Positions 18,111 through 25,122 of a DNA stretch of 64,000 bases are shown here, piece by piece. Positions within the stretch are counted from its first letter, which is position 1. Each line of letters starts with the position of its first letter. Below the pieces are notes generated by a model. That model worked only from the letters and a program-made list of their open reading frames with translations, was not told the DNA's origin and did no database searches. Source of the stretch: Schleiferilactobacillus shenzhenensis LY-73 (GTDB lineage Bacteria; Bacillota; Bacilli; Lactobacillales; Lactobacillaceae); contig NZ_KI271585.1 in the NCBI RefSeq assembly GCF_000469325.1, positions 76,236-140,235 on the forward strand, written 5' to 3'. Made by a program: the position numbers and the translations under genes.

Positions 18111-18569
18111 TTACTGGATCTCAATGTTGTGACCAGACTCCTTTGTGTCAGTCAGCTTCGGCAGAGTGACCGTGAGGACACCCTTGTCGTAGTCGGCCTT
18201 AATGCCCTTCACGTCAACGTTGGGCAGTTGATAGCTGCGGCTCAGGGTACCAGTCGAACGTTCAGACATCAAGACGTTGCCGTTCTTGTCGGCGTGGTCT
18301 TCAATGTCATTCTTCGTGACGTTGATATTCAAGACATTATCGTGGTAATTGAGCTTGATATCATTCTTATCAACACCAGGGATGTCGACCCGAGTGATAT
18401 AAGCGTCCTTCGTTTCCTTCACATCAGTCAGCAGTCCGTTCACGGCTGTTGAGCTGATGATAGGCTCTTCCCAGTCATCGACTGGTGCGAAGAACCGACG
18501 CGCTAAGTTGTCGAAGAACGTATCGTTCATCAACGCATTGTTGCGACGAGTCATCATATCAGTAGCCAT
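18111..18569 (-). CDS. Small heat shock protein, Hsp20/alpha-crystallin family
   Basis: ATP-independent holdase chaperone of 152 residues. An N-terminal arm rich in Asn, Phe and Arg is followed by the alpha-crystallin domain from about residue 50, with DIPGVDKNDI and the family motif GVLTVTLPK near the end. The last residues, IEIQ, form the C-terminal I-x-I anchor used in oligomer assembly. The start at ATG 18569 is chosen because AAAGGAAG precedes it. A longer frame to 18647 has neither similarity nor a binding site. It is monocistronic. Confidence 0.93.
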   Translation of the reverse strand: MATDMMTRRNNALMNDTFFDNLARRFFAPVDDWEEPIISSTAVNGLLTDVKETKDAYITRVDIPGVDKNDIKLNYHDNVLNINVTKNDIEDHADKNGNVLMSERSTGTLSRSYQLPNVDVKGIKADYDKGVLTVTLPKLTDTKESGHNIEIQ

Positions 18570-18651
18570 AACAGAAAACTTCCTTTTGTTTTGGATTTCA
18601 GAACGCCGGTGAAGGCACTCTCTCAAGCTCCTTCTCCCTCGCTCCATCTAT

Positions 18652-18693
18652 AATGTACCACATTTTGGCAGAGATGTTAAGTGATTGCCAAAA
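18652..18693 (-). promoter_or_regulatory. Hsp20 promoter with flanking inverted repeat
   Basis: On the minus strand TTAACA (18680-18675) and TACATT (18657-18652) are spaced by 17 bp. The arms TTTTGGCA (18663-18670) and TGCCAAAA (18686-18693) flank the -35 box as a perfect 8-bp inverted repeat with 15 nt between. It does not look like CIRCE or a CtsR box. Confidence 0.55.
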
Positions 18694-18789
18694 ATGGTAC
18701 TGCTTAATTTCTAGATGCCTTTAAGCGCTTGGTCAATCGTTGGTGCCGGCTTGCTCACAATCTTTTACCTCATCACCAAAACGCTGTTC

Positions 18790-19803
18790 CTAGGCCATCG
18801 TAACGACGATTTTTCCCCGTGCATGGCCCGTTTCTGAGTAATCTAACGCGCGCTGAATATCCGTGAAGGAGACCACCCTATCGATCACCGGATGTAATTG
18901 ACCGCTGTCAACAAGCTCCCCAATGGTCTGCAGCTGTCTGCCGCTGGGCTGCATGAATAGAAAGGTATAGCGGACGTGGTATTGTCTCTCTAACCGGCTC
19001 AGCGGCCAGCCGGTCAGTGTGAACAAGGTTCGCTGCCACAGGGGCCGGCCGGTTGCTTGGGCGAACCGCCGGTTAGGCAGTCCGGCAACGGAAACGATGC
19101 GGCCGCCTGGTTTGAGGATCGTGAACCCGCGGCGAAGATTGTCCCCGCCCAGGGTATCGAGCACGGCATCATAATCATGCAGCACCACGTCAAACCGGTC
19201 CTGGTGATAATCAATGACCTGGTCGGCGCCAAGCTGCTGGACCAGCGGGCGATGCGCGGCGCTCGTCGTGGTGGCAACATAGGCGCCCAGCGTCTTCGCC
19301 AGCTGAATCGCCACTGTGCCGATTCCGCCAGCCCCAGCTTGAATCAATACTTTCTGCCCAGGACCGACCCGAAGAATATCGTGCAGGGCTTGATAAGCCG
19401 TGAGACTGACCAGCGGCAGCGCGGCTGCCGCCGCATAGGTGACGGTCTGCGGCATCGGGGCCAAGGCCGCCGCGGCAATCGTGATGTATTCGGCGAACGT
19501 GCCAATATGGTCCTTCATCACTCGGCCGTATACGGGATCACCCACATGAAAGTCAGTCACCCCTTCTCCCACCGCCGCGACGTCTCCTGCCAGGTCGCTG
19601 CCCAGCGTCAACGGCAGCCGGTAATGCAGCAGGGGCCGCATCTTACCATCCCGCGTTTTCAGGTCGATCGGGTTGATACTTGCCGCCTGAATCTTCACTA
19701 GGACTTCTCCCGGGGCAGGCTGAGGAATGGGCAGCAGCACACGGTCCACGTCATGCTGTCCATAATGCCCGATCTGAGTGGCCGTCATTGTTTTTGGTCC
19801 CAT
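18790..19803 (-). CDS. NADP-dependent quinone-oxidoreductase-like MDR protein
   Basis: A 337-residue zinc-independent medium-chain dehydrogenase/reductase. It has an N-terminal GroES-like domain (GEVLVKIQAASINPIDLKTR) and a Rossmann domain with QAGAGGIGTVAIQLAK at about residues 150-165. Members reduce quinones or enones with NADPH. The start at ATG 19803 has AGGAG 10 nt upstream; the longer frame to 19854 would run through the operator. It is divergent from an arsR gene that shares overlapping promoters and twin operators, so it is probably repressed by that ArsR protein. Confidence 0.87.
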   Translation of the reverse strand: MGPKTMTATQIGHYGQHDVDRVLLPIPQPAPGEVLVKIQAASINPIDLKTRDGKMRPLLHYRLPLTLGSDLAGDVAAVGEGVTDFHVGDPVYGRVMKDHIGTFAEYITIAAAALAPMPQTVTYAAAAALPLVSLTAYQALHDILRVGPGQKVLIQAGAGGIGTVAIQLAKTLGAYVATTTSAAHRPLVQQLGADQVIDYHQDRFDVVLHDYDAVLDTLGGDNLRRGFTILKPGGRIVSVAGLPNRRFAQATGRPLWQRTLFTLTGWPLSRLERQYHVRYTFLFMQPSGRQLQTIGELVDSGQLHPVIDRVVSFTDIQRALDYSETGHARGKIVVTMA

Positions 19804-19819
19804 GGTTATCATTCTCCTT

Positions 19820-19887
19820 TGGTTTAACCGTTTAAACCATTCTACGGTTGACAATCACCCAAGTCAATGGTTTAATATGTTGAACCA
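19820..19887. promoter_or_regulatory. Divergent overlapping promoters with two ArsR operators
   Basis: Operator 1, TGGTTTAA-CCGT-TTAAACCA (19820-19839), is perfect. Operator 2, TGGTTTAA-TATG-TTGAACCA (19868-19887), has one mismatch. The plus promoter is TTGACA (19848-19853), 17 bp, TTTAAT (19871-19876), with its -10 inside operator 2. The minus promoter is TTGACT (19867-19862), 17 bp, TAGAAT (19844-19839), and operator 1 covers its start region. One repressor can therefore shut both directions. Confidence 0.85.
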
Positions 19888-19905
19888 TGACAGGAGGCGG
19901 CGTTC

Positions 19906-20250
19906 ATGACCACACCCGCATTGCATCAGATCAAAACTGAATTTGATTCTGTCCAACCCTTTTTACTCGCCGTCGGTGACGAAAAACGGCAAGCCATCAT
20001 CATTGCCCTGCTGCACGACACTAGCGGTCACGGGCTGCGCGTTGGCGACCTGACGGCGACTACTAGGCTTTCTCGCCCCGCTGTTTCTCATCACCTGAAA
20101 CTGCTGAAGGAAGCGGGGATCGTCGCCATTCGGGCGGAGGGCACTAAAAATTATTATGTGTTGGCCAATATTCAGCCGGCATTACAGAATTTACGGTCGC
20201 TCGCCGATGACATGCTGACTTTTCTCTCAACCAAGGAGAATGCACAATGA
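19906..20250 (+). CDS. ArsR/SmtB-family winged-helix repressor
   Basis: A 114-residue DNA-binding protein with the ArsR fold: LLAVGDEKRQAIIIALL, recognition helix LSRPAVSHHLKLLKEAGIV and the wing AEGTKNYYVL. There is no CxC metal site in the recognition helix, so it is probably not an arsenic or cadmium sensor. A redox or ligand-sensing member fits better with the DJ-1 and quinone-reductase neighbours. GGAGGCGG precedes the ATG at 19906. It overlaps the next gene by 4 nt. Confidence 0.93.
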   Translation: MTTPALHQIKTEFDSVQPFLLAVGDEKRQAIIIALLHDTSGHGLRVGDLTATTRLSRPAVSHHLKLLKEAGIVAIRAEGTKNYYVLANIQPALQNLRSLADDMLTFLSTKENAQ

Positions 20251-20927
20251 AGAAAATTCTCGTCGTCTTAACTAATACCACCCAATTCACCAAAAAAGCA
20301 GAAGCCACCGGGCTCTGGCTAAGCGAGGCAACAGAATTTGTCCAGGACATGACCGCTGCCGGTTACCTGATTGACTACGTCAGTCCCCAAGGCGGGTATG
20401 TGCCCCTGGATCCGCGGGGGATGAAATACGCCGACGCTGAGGCGCTGGCACTCTACCGCACCCCAGACTTTCAACACCGGGCACTGACCGCATCACTGGC
20501 CCCCAGTGAAGTCCGCGCCGAAGAATACGCCGCCATCTACTACACCGGCGGCCATGGCGTGATGTTCGACTTCCCGGACAGCCGGGGCCTCCAAGCCATC
20601 GCCGAGACCATCTACGCTCAAGGCGGGTATGTAACTTCTGTTTGCCACGGTATCGCCGGCTTGTTGAACTTGAAGACCGCCTCCGGCCAGTACCTCATTG
20701 CTGGCAAACAAATCACGGGCTTCACCGCCGCCGAAGAGGTGTTGAGCAGCAAGGAGCGGCTGGTGCCGTTCTGGAACGAAAAAGCGGCCCAAAGCCGCGG
20801 CGCCATCTTCCAAAAAGTACGCCCGTTCAAGTCTTACGCCGTTCAAGATGGGCAGCTCATCACTGGTCAAAATCCGTGGTCGCCCCACGCCGTGGCTGCC
20901 AAATTGCTGTCTGCCTTCGCTGCCTAG
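20247..20927 (+). CDS. DJ-1/PfpI-superfamily protein, Hsp31-like
   Basis: A 226-residue class-I glutamine-amidotransferase-like protein. It has the nucleophile elbow VTSVCHGIAG, the acidic residue in TGLWLSEATEF and the GGHGVMFDF loop. This combination is that of Hsp31/YhbO-type DJ-1 proteins (glyoxalase III, deglycase or chaperone activities have been assigned to them). It overlaps arsR by the ATGA-type junction. It is probably co-induced with the MDR reductase across the divergent promoter, as a module against reactive carbonyl or quinone stress. The module's function is inference. Confidence 0.88.
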   Translation: MKKILVVLTNTTQFTKKAEATGLWLSEATEFVQDMTAAGYLIDYVSPQGGYVPLDPRGMKYADAEALALYRTPDFQHRALTASLAPSEVRAEEYAAIYYTGGHGVMFDFPDSRGLQAIAETIYAQGGYVTSVCHGIAGLLNLKTASGQYLIAGKQITGFTAAEEVLSSKERLVPFWNEKAAQSRGAIFQKVRPFKSYAVQDGQLITGQNPWSPHAVAAKLLSAFAA

Positions 20928-20931
20928 CATA

Positions 20932-20981
20932 CAAATAGTGCCGGAACGCTCATTGCTAAATGAACGTTCCGGCACTATTTG
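20932..20981. terminator. Bidirectional terminator between the DJ-1 gene and nrdG
   Basis: A 17-bp perfect stem (20932-20948 with 20965-20981) with A/T-rich base pairs at its foot. It serves two convergent genes. Confidence 0.85.
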
Positions 20982-20982
20982 T

Positions 20983-21606
20983 CTATTTCACCAGCCGCGA
21001 CCAAATCACGACCTTATTCTCTTTTAACGACGCGGGCACATCAATGATCCGCTGGTTGCTGGACCCCCGGAACTGCAGGGTCAAGTCCTTCTGCGCCTCC
21101 AGGAACCGGCCGTCCACGAGAATGTCCAAGTAAGACAGCAATTCTAACTTATCGGCAGATTCTTTCTGCAGCTCGTCCCAGGTGTAACCGGTCCAGGACC
21201 AGATATCCTTCGTGTGCCCGAACCGTTCCCGAATCGCCCGGCATAATTTCAAGCAGACTTGGGTGTTGAGAAAAGGTTCGCCGCCTAAGAGCGTCAATCC
21301 CTGGACATAGGAATGGTCCAAATCGGCCAGAATCTGCTCCTGCACCGCATCCGTATAGGGCTGGCCGTAATGGAAGTTCTGGGCGACCGCATTATAACAG
21401 CCGGGGCAGGCAAACTTGCAGCCAGAGACATACAGACTGCACCGCACCCCTTCACCGTCCACCATCACGAAGGGCTTGTAACTGGCGTAATAGCCCAGCG
21501 AAAGGTCCTTCGCCAGCCATTCCTGCGGCTGCGGGTTCTTGGGCAGCCGGGCCACCCGCCGACGGCTTTCTCGGGCCATGTGCGTTTGAATTTCTGCTCT
21601 ATCCAA
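20983..21606 (-). CDS. nrdG: Anaerobic ribonucleotide reductase activating protein
   Basis: Radical-SAM activase of 207 residues that installs the glycyl radical on NrdD. The cluster-binding cysteines appear in GCKFACPGC (CxxxCxxC), followed by LLGGEPFLN, typical of NrdG. The start is a TTG at 21606 with GGGAG 8-9 nt upstream. No ATG lies before the conserved region at a better place. It is 13 nt downstream of nrdD in one operon. Confidence 0.95.
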   Translation of the reverse strand: MDRAEIQTHMARESRRRVARLPKNPQPQEWLAKDLSLGYYASYKPFVMVDGEGVRCSLYVSGCKFACPGCYNAVAQNFHYGQPYTDAVQEQILADLDHSYVQGLTLLGGEPFLNTQVCLKLCRAIRERFGHTKDIWSWTGYTWDELQKESADKLELLSYLDILVDGRFLEAQKDLTLQFRGSSNQRIIDVPASLKENKVVIWSRLVK

Positions 21607-21619
21607 TCAGCACACTCCC

Positions 21620-23809
21620 TTAATATCGCTGGTTTGCAATCTGATCATTACTGAAGCTCATGTGCTTCACCCGGTGAATGATCTCCTCCTGGCGGCCATG
21701 GACCATCGGCCGTTTGTTCGGGTTGCCCAGGTAGCCGCACAGCCGCTTCACGACATCGCAAGTCTCAGGATCATGGTTGCCGCACTGCGGGCATTCGTAA
21801 CCCTTCGCGGTGGCCTTGAACTCCCCCTTGAAGCCGCACTTGAAGCACTGGTCGATGGGCGTATTCGTGCCCAGGTAACCAATCTTGTCGTAAGCATAAT
21901 CCCACACAGCTTCCAGTGCCTTGGGGTTCTGCTTCAGGTTGGGGTACTCGCAATAATGAATGAAGCCGCCAGCACTGTACTGGGGGTAATCCTTCTCGAA
22001 GTCCAGCTTCTCGAAGGGGGTCACTTTTTTCCGCACATCATAGTGGAAGGAATTGGTGTAGTATTCCTTGTCGGTAATATCCTTGACGATGCCGAACTTC
22101 TTCCGGTCCGCCCGGCAGAATGTATCGGTCAGGGATTCGCTAGGGGTGCCGTAGACAGAAAAGTGGTAGCCGTATTCCTTCTCCCACGCCTTGCAGTGGT
22201 CCGCCAGCGACTTGACGATACTGACAGTGAAAGCCTTAGCCTCAGGATTATGCTCCCAATTCGGACCGAAGAAGACGGTGCCGACTTCGTAGAGGCCGAT
22301 ATACCCCAGAGAGACCGTCGCCCGGCTGTTGCGGAACAGCGAATCGACCGTGTCGGTGGCCGCTAAGCGGTGGCCGAAGGCGCCGTACTTGTATAGAATC
22401 GGCGCACTCTCCGGCGTCGCTTCCTTGGTCCGCTGCACCTTGTAGACCAGCCCCTGTTTGCAGATATCCATCCGTTCCTCGAAGATCTGCCAGAACTTGT
22501 CCATGTCGCCTTTGGATTCCATGGCGATCCGGGGCAGGTTCACAGTAATGACGCCCAGGTTCATCCGGCCGGCGTTGACTTCCTCACCGGTGGCCGGGTC
22601 CGTCCAGCCTTGCAGGAAGCTGCGGCAGCCCATCGGCGCCTTGAAGGAACCGGTCAGTTTCTTGATCATGTCGTAAGAAAGGACATCGGGGTACATCCGC
22701 TTCGTAGCACATTCAATTGCCAGCTGTTTAATGTCGTAGTTGGGGTCGTCGGGGTGCAGGTTCAAGCCCTTCTTCAGCGTGAAGACCAGCTTAGGGAAGA
22801 TTGCCGTGCGCTTTTCTTTCCCCAACCCCAGGATCCGGATCTTCAAAATATCCTTCTGGATCTCCCGTTCGATCCAGCTGGTGCCCAGGCCGAAGCCCAC
22901 GGTGACAAACGGCGTCTGGCCCTGGGTCGAATACAGCGTATTAACTTGGTACTCCAGAGTCTGAAGGGCGTCATAAATATCCTTCTTGGTGCGTTCCTTG
23001 GCGAAGGCCTCGCCCTTGGCCGGGTCGTCCGTCAGCTCCTTGGCTTCCCTCAAGTGCTTCTGGTAGTTCTTCTCCGCGAAGGGGGCCAGGACCTCGTCTG
23101 TCCGGTCGCTGGAACAGCCGCCGTACTGAGACGAGGCAACGTTGGCGATGATCTGGGTCATCTGGGTGACCGCCACACCGATACTGTGCGCCGGTTCCAC
23201 TTCGGCGTTGCCGATGGCGAAGCCGTGGTTCAGCATGTACTTGAAGTCGATCAAGCAGCAGTTGGTCTCGGCCATGTACGGGGTGTAGTCCAAGTCGTGC
23301 CAGTGAATGTCGCCGCGGACGTGGGCGTTGGCCACCGCCTTGGGCATCATCTTCAAGCCGATGGCCTTGGCGACAGCGCCGGCGGTCAAGTCCCGCTGGG
23401 TAGAAAAGACCCGGCTGTCCTTGTTGGCGTTCTCGTTGACCACCGTCTTATCCTTATTCAACAGACGGTCGATCTGGAAGTTCACGTCCCGCCGCTGCTT
23501 GCGCTTCAAATCTTGCTGCAGGCGGTACTGGGTGTAACTCTCCGCCCATTCGTACTTCCCCGCGTTGATCAAGGACTGCTCCACGATGTTTTGGATCTCC
23601 GCAATCTCTACATCTGTCGTGTAGCGGTCTTGAATCTTCGCCACCACATCGTTGGTAATGTCGTCGATGGCGTTGGTATCCGCCGGGGACAAGGGGCCAA
23701 CACTCTGAGCCGCTTTGGTAATGGCCGTTTGAATCTTGTTCTCGTCAAAATTGACGATGCGCCCGTCCCGCTTCTTGATTTTGATCGTTACTGTGTGTAC
23801 CTCTAACAT
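21620..23809 (-). CDS. nrdD: Anaerobic ribonucleoside-triphosphate reductase
   Basis: Class III reductase of 729 residues that makes dNTPs without oxygen. The N-terminus is an ATP-cone (IKKRDGRIVNFDENKIQTAI), the site of allosteric dATP control. The C-terminus has two zinc cysteine pairs (CFKCG and CPQCG) and the glycyl-radical loop RLCGYLG. GAAGGAG precedes the ATG at 23809. The operon is nrdD-nrdG. An NrdR-like box lies about 100 bp upstream. Confidence 0.97.
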   Translation of the reverse strand: MLEVHTVTIKIKKRDGRIVNFDENKIQTAITKAAQSVGPLSPADTNAIDDITNDVVAKIQDRYTTDVEIAEIQNIVEQSLINAGKYEWAESYTQYRLQQDLKRKQRRDVNFQIDRLLNKDKTVVNENANKDSRVFSTQRDLTAGAVAKAIGLKMMPKAVANAHVRGDIHWHDLDYTPYMAETNCCLIDFKYMLNHGFAIGNAEVEPAHSIGVAVTQMTQIIANVASSQYGGCSSDRTDEVLAPFAEKNYQKHLREAKELTDDPAKGEAFAKERTKKDIYDALQTLEYQVNTLYSTQGQTPFVTVGFGLGTSWIEREIQKDILKIRILGLGKEKRTAIFPKLVFTLKKGLNLHPDDPNYDIKQLAIECATKRMYPDVLSYDMIKKLTGSFKAPMGCRSFLQGWTDPATGEEVNAGRMNLGVITVNLPRIAMESKGDMDKFWQIFEERMDICKQGLVYKVQRTKEATPESAPILYKYGAFGHRLAATDTVDSLFRNSRATVSLGYIGLYEVGTVFFGPNWEHNPEAKAFTVSIVKSLADHCKAWEKEYGYHFSVYGTPSESLTDTFCRADRKKFGIVKDITDKEYYTNSFHYDVRKKVTPFEKLDFEKDYPQYSAGGFIHYCEYPNLKQNPKALEAVWDYAYDKIGYLGTNTPIDQCFKCGFKGEFKATAKGYECPQCGNHDPETCDVVKRLCGYLGNPNKRPMVHGRQEEIIHRVKHMSFSNDQIANQRY

Positions 23810-23905
23810 CGTGGATCCACTCCTTCTCTGCTATACCGCAGGGGTGGTCGACCGTACCAGCGATCCGTTTCCAACCACACCATGTAGTAGCTACGAATAA
23901 TAATA

Positions 23906-23921
23906 GCACAATATATGGGGC
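23906..23921 (-). promoter_or_regulatory. Candidate NrdR box upstream of nrdD
   Basis: GCACAATATATGGGGC fits the palindromic NrdR consensus (acaCwAtATaTwGtgt) at about 12 of 16 positions, including the central CAATATAT core. A weaker ATATTGTG element sits near 24053. NrdR boxes normally occur as a close pair, which is not seen here, so the call is tentative. Confidence 0.45.
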
Positions 23922-23989
23922 CCTTGAAGTCTAAAAACACTAATTGGCGAAAAAATGAACAGGTTTGGAGAAGACCCGCTCATTAGCAA

Positions 23990-24013
23990 ATAATGCTTGT
24001 ACACAAGCATTAT
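23990..24013. promoter_or_regulatory. Orphan operator-like inverted repeat in the nrdD-MDR gap
   Basis: The arms ATAATGCTTG (23990-23999) and CAAGCATTAT (24004-24013) are perfectly complementary around TACA. The T run begins 11 nt downstream, which is too far for a classical terminator, so a regulator site is more likely. The rest of the 23810-24182 gap holds the nrdD promoter region, the NrdR-like box and the promoter of the next gene. No coding sequence is seen in it. Confidence 0.5.
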
Positions 24014-24127
24014 CCAGGGTATCTTTTTTTCACTAAGTTCGATGGATAATGGCCATATTGTGCACTATTGAATAGGGCAAAGTATTACGTCAGCATCCGG
24101 TCACACAGATGAGATGAAACAGAACGC

Positions 24128-24156
24128 TTGGCGGTTGTCCTATTTCCGTCTAAAAT
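24128..24156 (+). promoter_or_regulatory. Promoter of the MDR gene at 24183
   Basis: TTGGCG (24128-24133), 17 bp, TAAAAT (24151-24156). AAAAGGAG follows before the ATG at 24183. Confidence 0.65.
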
Positions 24157-24182
24157 AACGAGGAAAAGGAGTGACTGAAACG

Positions 24183-25091
24183 ATGAAAGCCTATGGATTT
24201 ACCCGCGGCGGTGGGCCGTCAGCATTGCAAGAATTCGATGTGCCGGCACCGCAGCCTGGTCCCAATGAAGTCGTCGTGACCGTCCAAGCGGTGGGATTAA
24301 ACAACCGCGAACGGATTGCCCGGGAACAGGGCAGCAGCCGGCCCACGATTCCCGGCCGGGACGCGGCCGGTATCGTCAGTGCGGTGGGCGCGGGGGTGAC
24401 GACCTTCGCGGTGGGCGACCGCGTCGTGGCCCACGTGCAAAACAGTTACGCCGAGCAGACCGTGGCCCGAGTCAGCAGTACCGCCAAGCTGCCGGACAGC
24501 GTTGACTTCCCCACCGCGGCGGCCTTGGTGACATCCGGTGTGACCGCCTACCGCATCGTCCACACCTTCGGCCGGATCCAGCCCGGCGAAGTCGTTATCG
24601 TCAAGGGGGCCTCCGGCGGAGTGGGCGGTCTCGTGGTCCAGCTGGCCAAGCAAGCCGGCGCTTACGTTATCGGCGTCGCCAGTGCCCGCAACCGGATCCT
24701 GGTCGATGACCTGGGTGTGGACCGTTTCGTTGCTTACGACCGAGAGAAAATCACCCAGGTCCTGGCGGAAACCGGCGACGTGGTCGTGAACGCCGCGATG
24801 AACGGTGCCGGCAGTGACCAAGACGTGGTCATGGCCAAGCCCACCGGCCGGATCATTTCTGTCAGCCACAGCGAACCGCCGCTACGCGGGCAGATCACCT
24901 TCCAGCACACCTATCCCGGGGATGACACTGATGCGGTCGCTTTACCCTTGATCGTTGCGGGGGTCGCGGACGATACCCTGATCGTCGACATCGACCAAGT
25001 CCTGCCCTTCACACTGGCGGGCTTCATCGCCGGCCACGAAGCCCTCGATAGCCGCCATGCCGGTCGGATTGTCGTCGCTCGTCAGGCCTAA
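24183..25091 (+). CDS. NADP-dependent alcohol/quinone oxidoreductase, MDR family
   Basis: A 302-residue zinc-independent MDR enzyme with a GroES-like N-terminus (GPNEVVVTVQAVGLNNRE) and a cofactor motif VKGASGGVGGLVVQLAK at about residue 140. It is somewhat short for the family, ending with GRIVVARQA. ATG 24183 is preferred because the AAAGGAG ribosome binding site overlaps the alternative GTG at 24171. It has its own promoter and stands 31 nt before the antiporter gene, with which it may be co-transcribed. Confidence 0.85.
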   Translation: MKAYGFTRGGGPSALQEFDVPAPQPGPNEVVVTVQAVGLNNRERIAREQGSSRPTIPGRDAAGIVSAVGAGVTTFAVGDRVVAHVQNSYAEQTVARVSSTAKLPDSVDFPTAAALVTSGVTAYRIVHTFGRIQPGEVVIVKGASGGVGGLVVQLAKQAGAYVIGVASARNRILVDDLGVDRFVAYDREKITQVLAETGDVVVNAAMNGAGSDQDVVMAKPTGRIISVSHSEPPLRGQITFQHTYPGDDTDAVALPLIVAGVADDTLIVDIDQVLPFTLAGFIAGHEALDSRHAGRIVVARQA

Positions 25092-25122
25092 GGTCCCTTA
25101 ATAATAGGAAGAAGGCCCCAGT

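Noticed and set aside
23306..23809. Long plus-strand frames opposite nrdD
   Set aside because: Codon-bias shadows of nrdD, which has full motif support on the minus strand.
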